From NCBI GenBank assembly GCA_934317185.1, contig CAKREJ010000041.1:1-11973 (forward strand): a stretch of DNA of 11,973 nucleotides, read 5' to 3'. A program made the translations under genes and the position numbers. The notes under the pieces were generated by a model. That model searched no databases. It saw only the letters and a list, made by a program, of their open reading frames with translations, and had not been told where the DNA came from. The DNA is from an uncultured Anaerobutyricum sp. Lineage in GTDB: Bacteria; Bacillota; Clostridia; Lachnospirales; Lachnospiraceae. Shown piece after piece: positions 6,765 through 11,973 of the stretch; positions within the stretch are counted from its first letter, which is position 1, and every line of letters starts with the position of its first letter.

Positions 6765-6953
6765 ACTAATTTACTTCTCATCTTCAATTTAGGAAAAGAC
6801 AGAATCGCAGAAAATAAAAAATCCTTATTTGTGACCTCGGAGCAAGGAGTGGATGCGAGCCTATAAGCGAGCATTCAACACGCCGCGACTAAAGTCACAA
6901 ATAAAGATTCTTTTATTTCCGCGATTCGTCCGTTATTAATGAATTAAATTAGT
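6765..6953 (-). repeat. Structured repeat element, copy 3 (core sense on - strand)
   Basis: Terminal inverted repeats ACTAATTTA (6765-6773) and TAAATTAGT (6945-6953) are perfect over 9 bp. The stem pairs 6803-6835 with 6894-6926 over 33 positions. Five positions deviate from Watson-Crick pairing; read as - strand RNA three of these are G-U wobbles, whereas on the + strand they would be A-C mismatches. The core (6836-6893, reversed) retains AGTCGC, AATGCTCGCTTATAGGCT, GCATCC and TTGCTCCGAGG. ACGGACGAA follows directly after the MATE stop codon. The element's left end in core sense lies inside the MATE gene and encodes its Thr-Asn-Leu near the C-terminus. Confidence 0.85.
6803..6926 (-). terminator. 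Probable transcription stop after the MATE gene (stem of repeat copy 3)
   Basis: The long stem of repeat copy 3 starts 10 nt past the MATE stop codon and is read in its core-sense direction by MATE transcription. The 3' arm contains TTTTTTATTTT. It is the only candidate terminator for the exporter gene; function is inferred from position and stability. Confidence 0.45.
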
Positions 6954-8291
6954 CTTTTTCCATTTTCTCATTATGTAGAAGTAATATGGAAGCAGTGGAA
7001 CTAAGGCAGCAAGCCAGGCCGCCGGGTCTGCCATACAAACACCGGCAAAGCTGGTTCGTCCGGCTACTATCGTTACTATGGCACTTCTTGCTACAAGTTC
7101 GAAAATTCCTCCGATCATCGGGACTAAACCGTATCCCATTCCCTGTAATGTATTTCTATACAAGAAAATGCTTCCGAGAAATGGATAGAACCACAATACT
7201 GTATGGAAATATGTGACCGCTACATTAATTACTTCTGTTTCTGATGGATCGATAAAAATATAGGTCATATATTTTCCAAAGAAAAACATTGCGATCATGT
7301 TTACAATGCTCCAGCCCCAGATCATGTACTGTGTACAGCGTACTCCTTGTTTTACACGTTCCATTTTTCCGGCTCCACGGTTTTGTCCTACATATGTGGC
7401 AATTGTTGCCCCAAAAGCAACAAATACTGTCATAAATATATTCTGTAGTTTTCCTGCTGCTGAAAATCCTGCCATGCAGTTTTCTCCGTAAATATTAATA
7501 GCTCCCTGTACAATAATTGTTCCAATTGCAGTGATAGAAAACTGAAGTGCCATAGGAATACCAAGTCCTAAAAGTTTCCCAAATGATTTAAAAGAAATAC
7601 GGAAATCTGTTTTTTTCAGGCGAAGGATCGGGAACTTCCTGCAAATATAAATAAAACAGAGCAAGGCAGAAATTGCCTGTGCGATTACAGTTGCATAGGC
7701 ACAGCCTTCTACTCCCATTCCCATTACTACAATAAATACAATATCCAATATTACATTGATCGCAGCGGAAATCATGAGGAAATACAGCGGAGAACGAGAA
7801 TCACCTAACGCTCGTAAAAATGCAGATAATGCATCATATGCTACGGTAACAAGCAGTCCCATATAAATGATTCCCATATAGCCTTTTACTTCCGGCATAA
7901 TTTCGTCTGAGTAATTCATCATACGAAGAATCGGTTCGTTGGCAATGGAAAAGCCAACAGTCATCACGAGGGCAAATGCGATGGATAAATAAATGGACAT
8001 CGCAACATAATGCCGCATCCTGTCATATTGTTTTGCTCCAAAGCTCTGTGCTACCATAATGGCAAATCCACTGGTAAGTCCATTAAGCCAGCCTATTACA
8101 AAGAACATTAACGCTCCTGTACTTCCAATCGCTGCAAGTGCCTGTACTCCAAGAAACTGTCCCGCAACGATAGAATCTACTACATTGTAAAACTGCTGAA
8201 ATAAGTTTCCTAAACACATAGGAATCATAAACTTAATAATCAGCTTAGCCGGACTTCCGACTGTCATATCATTGATTGTCGTTTTTGACAT
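6936..8291 (-). CDS. MATE family multidrug/organic cation efflux transporter
   Basis: This 451-residue membrane protein of the usual MATE length exports drugs or metabolites in exchange for Na+ or H+. It shows two homologous halves of about six hydrophobic segments each. The first half has the family signature P-M-C-L-G-N-L-F-Q-Q-F-Y-N-V-V-D-S-I-V-A-G around residues 24-44, then ALAAIG, and FLRALGDSRSPLYF near 160. The second half begins LGIPMALQFSITAIGTIIVQG and contains FGATIATYVGQNRGAGKMERVKQG. The ATG at 8291 has AAAGGAG eight bases upstream. The gene is divergent from the cation transporter, and its C-terminal codons (KTNLIH) lie within repeat copy 3, followed by tandem TAA stops. The substrate cannot be told from sequence. 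Confidence 0.93.
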   Translation of the reverse strand: MSKTTINDMTVGSPAKLIIKFMIPMCLGNLFQQFYNVVDSIVAGQFLGVQALAAIGSTGALMFFVIGWLNGLTSGFAIMVAQSFGAKQYDRMRHYVAMSIYLSIAFALVMTVGFSIANEPILRMMNYSDEIMPEVKGYMGIIYMGLLVTVAYDALSAFLRALGDSRSPLYFLMISAAINVILDIVFIVVMGMGVEGCAYATVIAQAISALLCFIYICRKFPILRLKKTDFRISFKSFGKLLGLGIPMALQFSITAIGTIIVQGAINIYGENCMAGFSAAGKLQNIFMTVFVAFGATIATYVGQNRGAGKMERVKQGVRCTQYMIWGWSIVNMIAMFFFGKYMTYIFIDPSETEVINVAVTYFHTVLWFYPFLGSIFLYRNTLQGMGYGLVPMIGGIFELVARSAIVTIVAGRTSFAGVCMADPAAWLAALVPLLPYYFYIMRKWKKTNLIH

Positions 8292-8316
8292 TTTTTACGC
8301 TCCTTTTCTTTTTTAT

Positions 8317-8386
8317 GTACTCTCGCAGTCTTTATTTCACTTGATTTTTGAGTGAATTTTCTGCAAAAAAAGATTCCGAGAGCACA
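8317..8386. promoter_or_regulatory. Nested inverted repeats in the MATE 5' region
   Basis: Three co-axial arms pair across this stretch: TGTaCTCTCG (8317-8325 region) with CGAGAGcACA (8377-8386), TCTTT (8329-8333) with AAAGA (8369-8373), and TTCACT (8336-8341) with AGTGAA (8351-8356) around a 9-nt loop. The innermost dyad could be an operator; the whole could be a leader hairpin of the MATE mRNA. No clear MATE promoter was found, so which applies is open. Confidence 0.35.
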
Positions 8387-8413
8387 TTTTCATTTATATA
8401 TGTTCAAGTTTAT

Positions 8414-8442
8414 TTGCCTTTTTTTCTTATTTCTCTTATAAT
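8414..8442 (+). promoter_or_regulatory. Promoter of the CDF-like transporter gene
   Basis: TTGCCT (8414-8419) and a perfect TATAAT (8437-8442) are separated by 17 nt, a good sigma-A type promoter. Transcription would begin near 8449, leaving a leader of about 45 nt that ends in the strong ribosome site GGGGAGG (8482-8488). Confidence 0.6.
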
Positions 8443-8494
8443 TTTATATCATGAGACTTGAAATAACTACAATACTTATTTGGGGAGGAACACC

Positions 8495-9430
8495 ATGCAT
8501 GTAGGACGAAAAACACAAAAAAGGGAGAAATCTGCGATGTCTGTCTCTCTTTACGGTAACTTACTTTTTGTCGTGATTGAGCTTATTATGGCAATATTAA
8601 CCAATTCACAGGCTGTATTACTTGATGCAGTTTATGACGGGGTCGAATTTGTCATGCTTCTTCCCTCGCTGTTTCTGATTCCATTTCTTTACCGGCCATC
8701 AAGTGAACAACATCCATTTGGCTACACACAGATTGAGACGTTATTTATCGTAATTAAAGGTATCACAATGACTGCCGTTACGTTTGGTCTGATCTTTAAT
8801 AATATCAATCTGATGATACACGGAGGACACATTATTTCTTTTAATACTGTTGCGTACTTTGAGTTATTTGCCTGTATTCTGGGTGTTATTGTTACTGTTT
8901 ATCTTTACATAAAAAATAAAACAATGCAATCCCCTCTAATCAACATGGAAATGCAGGGCTGGCGTATGGACAGCGTTGTTTCTTTTGGAATGGCCTGTGC
9001 CTTTTTACTGCCAATGTTCATTCCATTTGCCTGGTTTAAAACTGTTGTTCCTTATCTGGATCAGATTATCACTGTTGTCCTCTCTCTCTTTATGGTTCCT
9101 ACACCAATTCGTACGGTCATTACCGGAATCCGTGATCTCATGCTTATCCCACCGGAAGAAGAGACGATCGAGGACATTAAATCGACCGTAGAACCAATTA
9201 TAGGCATCTACGGTCACAAAAATCTTTATTATGACATTGTAAGAACCGGAAGAAAGCTGTGGATCAGTGTCTATATCACTTTTGATAAAGATATCGTTTC
9301 CCTGTCCAAGTTCAAACTCCTGCAAGATGAATGTATTGTCGCTCTTGCAAAAAAATATCCCGACTTTTACTTTGAATTACTTCCTGATATTGAGTTCACT
9401 GGTCTTAATGAGGATTTGAACTCTTTTTAA
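8495..9430 (+). CDS. Cation diffusion facilitator (CDF)-like transporter with altered metal site
   Basis: This 311-residue membrane protein resembles the CDF family, which exports Zn2+, Fe2+, Mn2+ or similar ions in exchange for protons. Features in order are a charged N-terminus, TM2 with DAVYD (D44, D48), the loop motif HPFGYTQIET (73-82), further hydrophobic segments, TM5 with GWRMDSVVS (D159), and a soluble C-terminal domain from about 215 containing GHKNLYYDIVRTGRKLWISVYITF. In canonical members TM5 has His-x3-Asp; here Gly155 stands where the His would be, leaving D44, D48 and D159. Substrate or coupling may therefore differ. The ATG at 8495 is chosen because GGGGAGG lies 6 nt upstream; an in-frame TTG at 8480 precedes that ribosome site and is rejected. 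The 3' end overlaps the convergent small gene by 26 bp. Confidence 0.82.
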   Translation: MHVGRKTQKREKSAMSVSLYGNLLFVVIELIMAILTNSQAVLLDAVYDGVEFVMLLPSLFLIPFLYRPSSEQHPFGYTQIETLFIVIKGITMTAVTFGLIFNNINLMIHGGHIISFNTVAYFELFACILGVIVTVYLYIKNKTMQSPLINMEMQGWRMDSVVSFGMACAFLLPMFIPFAWFKTVVPYLDQIITVVLSLFMVPTPIRTVITGIRDLMLIPPEEETIEDIKSTVEPIIGIYGHKNLYYDIVRTGRKLWISVYITFDKDIVSLSKFKLLQDECIVALAKKYPDFYFELLPDIEFTGLNEDLNSF

Positions 9431-9608
9431 TATGTATTTCCGGAATTGCTACGTTATCATAAGTAATAAACTCTTCTCTTCCCTTCTCCGGCTCCTCCTC
9501 GCTCTTGCCCTCTCCGATATGGAGTTCCGGCATTGCGAGATTTTCGCTGGATACTTTATAGTCTGTATGATGTTCTTCGTGTTTTACTTTTTTCTTTTTA
9601 CCAAACAT
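9405..9608 (-). CDS. Small charged protein with a duplicated NxA[MI]PE[LI]HI motif
   Basis: I do not recognise this 67-residue protein. It has no signal peptide or membrane segment and is highly charged: Lys-rich start MFGKKKKVKHEEHH, then a Glu/Lys-rich middle. The motif NLAMPELHI (about residues 23-31) recurs as NVAIPEIHI (about 52-60), each preceded by an acidic residue. Conservation of the spacing-independent motif suggests it is really translated. The ATG has AAGAGGGA upstream at ideal distance, a strong sign of a true gene. It lies 41 bp after gltS on the same strand and probably closes the TAXI-gltS operon, so a role with that carrier is possible but unproven. It overlaps the end of the CDF-like gene by 26 bp tail to tail. 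Confidence 0.7.
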   Translation of the reverse strand: MFGKKKKVKHEEHHTDYKVSSENLAMPELHIGEGKSEEEPEKGREEFITYDNVAIPEIHIKKSSNPH

Positions 9609-9649
9609 AAAAATCCCTCTTTCATATTAATCTACCCTTAAGATATGGA

Positions 9650-10837
9650 TTACAAAATATTTATAAAAAATGTAATTGCCAGACTGTTAAGAAAGTCTGC
9701 AAATAAACTTCCGATCAACGGTACTAATAAAAACGCTTTAACAGATGGTGCATACTTTTCACATACTGCCTGCATATTTGCCATTGCATTCGGAGTCGCT
9801 CCCATACCAAATCCGCAAACTCCGGAGGACAGGACTGCCGCATCATAATCTCTTCCCATAACGTTAAATACAACGATATACGTGTACAGAAACATAAGAA
9901 TCGTCTGGCCTGCAAGCAATGTGATCAACGGTAATGCCAGATCTGCAAGCTGCCATAGCTTCAGTGTTATCATCGCAATACCGAGGAAAAGAGACAAACT
10001 GATTCCACCGATATCATTAATCTCACCCATGTAAATCGTAAACTTACCGGAATACTCTCCGACATTTCTCATGCATGCTGCCGCAATCATCGCCCCGATA
10101 TAGATTGGAAATGTCATCCCTGTAAGTGATAACAGCTTAGAAATAATCGTTCCGATTCCAATAGCGATAATAAGCTGAAATACTGCGGAAGGATACATAC
10201 TGACATGACGCTCATGCTTCTTCTCATCTTCGATTAACAGGCTGTCATCTTCCGCAACTACAGTATCTAAAAGGTTCTTCTTTTCAATAAGACGCTTGCC
10301 AACCGGACCGCCCATAACACTTCCTGCGATCAAACCAAACGTTGCCGCCGCTGTACATAACGTACTGGCTCCCTTTACACCAAAATCTTCAAGAACCGGA
10401 CCAAACGCACCTGCTGTTCCATGACCTCCAATCATAGGAATCGAACCTGTACAAAGTCCTACAAGTGGACTTATATGCAAAAACTTAGCCAACCCGATCG
10501 CAACGAAATTCTGGCACAAAATTAATGTAATAACTAATCCCAGAAAAACGATCAATGACTTTCCACCACTTTTTAATATTTTTAAATTAGCCTGAAAGCC
10601 TACAGATGTAAAGAAAAATACCATACATACTTCTTTTAAAATATCGTCAAAAGAAAACTCTGCAATCCCCGTTACATAACAAAGGCAGGTAAAAATGGCA
10701 AATATAACACCGCCAATTACCGGTGCTGGTATACAAAATCTCTCTAAAAGGCTTACTCTTTCTTTTAAAAACTTTCCTAACATCAGAACAACTACCGCTA
10801 CGGCAATTGTCTGATACATATCTAATTGAATCTTCAT
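9650..10837 (-). CDS. gltS: GltS-type sodium/glutamate symporter
   Basis: This 395-residue inner-membrane carrier matches the GltS family (usually about 400 residues), which imports glutamate with Na+. It shows the two-fold inverted architecture: about five hydrophobic segments, a re-entrant loop GSIPMIGGHGTAGAFGP (131-147), a charged central linker (about 180-212, KRLIEKKN...EDEKKHERH), then a second half with the matching loop GVCGFGMGATPNAMANM (339-355). The ATG has AGGGGAAT upstream. It follows the TAXI lipoprotein gene by 60 bp and precedes the small protein gene by 41 bp on the same strand, with no terminator between. That context hints at delivery of substrate by the TAXI protein, which ordinary GltS does not need. 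The exact substrate (glutamate or a related dicarboxylate) is inferred from family. Confidence 0.92.
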   Translation of the reverse strand: MKIQLDMYQTIAVAVVVLMLGKFLKERVSLLERFCIPAPVIGGVIFAIFTCLCYVTGIAEFSFDDILKEVCMVFFFTSVGFQANLKILKSGGKSLIVFLGLVITLILCQNFVAIGLAKFLHISPLVGLCTGSIPMIGGHGTAGAFGPVLEDFGVKGASTLCTAAATFGLIAGSVMGGPVGKRLIEKKNLLDTVVAEDDSLLIEDEKKHERHVSMYPSAVFQLIIAIGIGTIISKLLSLTGMTFPIYIGAMIAAACMRNVGEYSGKFTIYMGEINDIGGISLSLFLGIAMITLKLWQLADLALPLITLLAGQTILMFLYTYIVVFNVMGRDYDAAVLSSGVCGFGMGATPNAMANMQAVCEKYAPSVKAFLLVPLIGSLFADFLNSLAITFFINIL

Positions 10838-10897
10838 AAATTATTCCCCTGATTTACTGTATCATCAAATAACATAATCATCTTACAGCCCTCATCA

Positions 10898-11887
10898 TCA
10901 ATCGCTTTCTTTCTCTTTTATTAACTCAGATGCATCCATACCATGTTCCTCATAATATGCTGCCGCACCTTCATGAAACGGAATGGTAACTCCTTCTACT
11001 GCGGACTTCTCATCAATAGAAATATCTACCGGCAAAGAATACTGTAATTCCTGTTTGTTTTTAAATAAAATCTCAGTGATATCCTTTACTGTATCTACAG
11101 AAAGATTATCGCTTGCAAGAAGCACCGCCTTTACACCAACTGTCTGTATATCCTCCGTCTGCCCGTTATATGTTTCCTTTGGAATCGTACAGTCTGTATA
11201 AAACTTATAGGTTCTCTTTAACTTCTCTGCACTTTTTTCATCAATGCTCAAAAGACGAATATCGCACTTTTTCGCAAGCTCTCCGATTGCTGTTGTCTGT
11301 GCTCCGGCAGTACAAAAAAAAGCATCGATCGTACCGTCTTTTAATTCCTGTGCTGCATTCGTATAATCCAGATTCACCTCATCAACAAGGCTGTCATTCA
11401 AACCATATGCTGCAAGAATCTGCTTTGCATTCTGTTCCGTACCGGACTCTTCTTCTCCCACACTCACTCTCTTATCCTGCAGATCTTCTATCGTATTCAT
11501 CCCCGAATCTGCTCTCACAACAATCTGACATGCCTCTGTATATAATGCTGCCACTGCACTGTATCCACCATGCTTCTTTTCGTTTTCAAAAATACCTGTT
11601 CTCTCATAAGCATCATTTGTCAGATCCATCTGTGCGATAGCCATTTGAATATAGCCATCGGAAAGCAGGCGAAGATTTGCGGCAGAACCTGCTGTCGTCT
11701 TTACTTCCATGCTATACTTCTTATTCTTTGATGTCACCAGATTCGCAAATGTATCACCAAACACACGGTATGTCCCACCAAGACCGGCCGAGCCAAACTT
11801 GATCCTTCGTGTATTCATACCACATCCTGCCAGAATACTCACAATCATCATGATACACACGCAAAGAGAAATCCATCTTTTTTTCAC
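10898..11887 (-). CDS. TAXI-family (TRAP-type) solute-binding lipoprotein
   Basis: This 329-residue extracytoplasmic binding protein is of the TAXI type, which normally serves TRAP transporters with a fused membrane subunit. The N-terminus is a lipoprotein signal: MKKRW, a hydrophobic core, and lipobox LAGC with Cys22. The mature part starts with the TAXI signature IKFGSAGLGGTYRVFGDTFA (29-48), followed by TAGSAANLRLLSDG, QMAIAQMD, and DLQDKRVSVGEEESGTEQNAKQIL. The C-terminal part contains GVKAVLLASDNLS and a segment IPFHEGAAAYYEEHG typical of the family end. The start is GTG at 11887, chosen for the strong AGAGGTGA seven bases upstream. No TRAP membrane subunit is in the window; the next gene on the strand is gltS. 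The ligand is not readable from sequence; from memory, a characterised TAXI protein binds glutamate, which would fit. Confidence 0.9.
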   Translation of the reverse strand: MKKRWISLCVCIMMIVSILAGCGMNTRRIKFGSAGLGGTYRVFGDTFANLVTSKNKKYSMEVKTTAGSAANLRLLSDGYIQMAIAQMDLTNDAYERTGIFENEKKHGGYSAVAALYTEACQIVVRADSGMNTIEDLQDKRVSVGEEESGTEQNAKQILAAYGLNDSLVDEVNLDYTNAAQELKDGTIDAFFCTAGAQTTAIGELAKKCDIRLLSIDEKSAEKLKRTYKFYTDCTIPKETYNGQTEDIQTVGVKAVLLASDNLSVDTVKDITEILFKNKQELQYSLPVDISIDEKSAVEGVTIPFHEGAAAYYEEHGMDASELIKEKESD

Positions 11888-11927
11888 AAAATCACCTCTT
11901 TATTCTTCATATTTTCTTTCACCTTTT

Positions 11928-11955
11928 ATTATAGAAGATATGTTCCTTTTCGCAA
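11928..11955 (-). promoter_or_regulatory. Promoter of the TAXI-gltS-small protein operon
   Basis: On the - strand a perfect TATAAT (11933-11928) lies 16 nt from TTGCGA (11955-11950, four of six matches to TTGACA). The start would be near 11921, leaving a leader of about 34 nt that carries the ribosome site of the binding-protein gene. Confidence 0.55.
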
Positions 11956-11964
11956 TACATATCT
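11936..11964. promoter_or_regulatory. Inverted repeat over the -35 region, possible operator
   Basis: AGATATGT (11936-11943) and ACATATCT (11957-11964) form perfect 8-bp arms around a 13-nt centre. The dyad covers the putative -35 box and part of the spacer of the TAXI-gltS promoter, a common place for a repressor. The sequence is seen; the regulator is unknown. Confidence 0.4.
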
Positions 11965-11973
11965 CTAAATATG

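Noticed and set aside
316..6953. CRISPR array
   Set aside because: The three repeats are long, palindromic, unevenly spaced, in both orientations and partly variable; there are no regular spacers and no cas genes.
6414..6953. Insertion sequence
   Set aside because: Terminal inverted repeats exist, but no transposase frame and no convincing target duplication were found; at most a non-autonomous MITE-like element.
8480..8494. TTG start for the CDF-like protein at 8480
   Set aside because: The TTG overlaps the ribosome-binding GGGGAGG itself; the ATG at 8495 has correct spacing.
9432..9641. 69-codon + strand frame downstream of the CDF-like gene
   Set aside because: It is antisense to the small charged protein gene, which has the better ribosome site and an internal motif repeat.
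11113..11640. 175-codon + strand frame opposite the TAXI gene
   Set aside because: Composition (Ser/His/Leu/Pro-rich) is that of the antisense of a real gene; there is no ribosome site or domain.

Overview
The window looks like chromosomal DNA from a low-GC, Gram-positive anaerobe of the Clostridia, most likely a gut Lachnospiraceae. This is inferred from AT-rich spacers, strong AGGAGG-type ribosome sites, TTG/GTG starts, LxxC lipoproteins and the gene families present (PAS-rich hybrid histidine kinase, rhodanese-TtcA fusion, PduB-type shell protein, TAXI-type binding protein). The genus cannot be fixed from sequence alone. No rRNA, tRNA, CRISPR or transposase gene was seen.

Layout. 1-188 (-) is the 5' end of a phosphate-binding lipoprotein gene (pstS). 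487-3222 (-) is a soluble hybrid sensor kinase. 3524-4195 (+) is a small alarmone synthetase, followed by a hairpin terminator and then a lone PduB-type microcompartment shell gene (4363-5088, +). 5159-6334 (-) is a rhodanese domain fused to a TtcA-like PP-loop tRNA thiolase. 6936-8291 (-) is a MATE exporter, divergent from a CDF-like cation transporter (8495-9430, +). The right end holds an apparent three-gene operon on the - strand: a TAXI-family binding lipoprotein (10898-11887), a GltS-type sodium/glutamate carrier (9650-10837) and a 67-residue charged protein with an internal repeat (9405-9608).

The most unusual content is a family of about 175-190 bp repeat elements present three times: 316-490 (+), 6414-6597 (+) and 6765-6953 (-). 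They share a conserved core of about 60 nt and short terminal inverted repeats. The long arms on either side of the core differ in sequence between copies yet remain self-complementary for 30-33 bp. Wobble pairs and a GAAA loop suggest that the core-sense strand folds as RNA. Two copies are fused to the 3' ends of genes (the kinase and the MATE gene), where their ends supply the last codons or the stop. Two copies face each other across a 167-bp spacer, making a palindrome of about 540 bp. They could be a structured RNA or terminator family, a MITE-like mobile repeat, or both.

The second item of interest is the TAXI-GltS pairing. TAXI proteins normally serve TRAP membrane subunits, so this arrangement suggests a binding-protein-assisted glutamate (or related acid) carrier.
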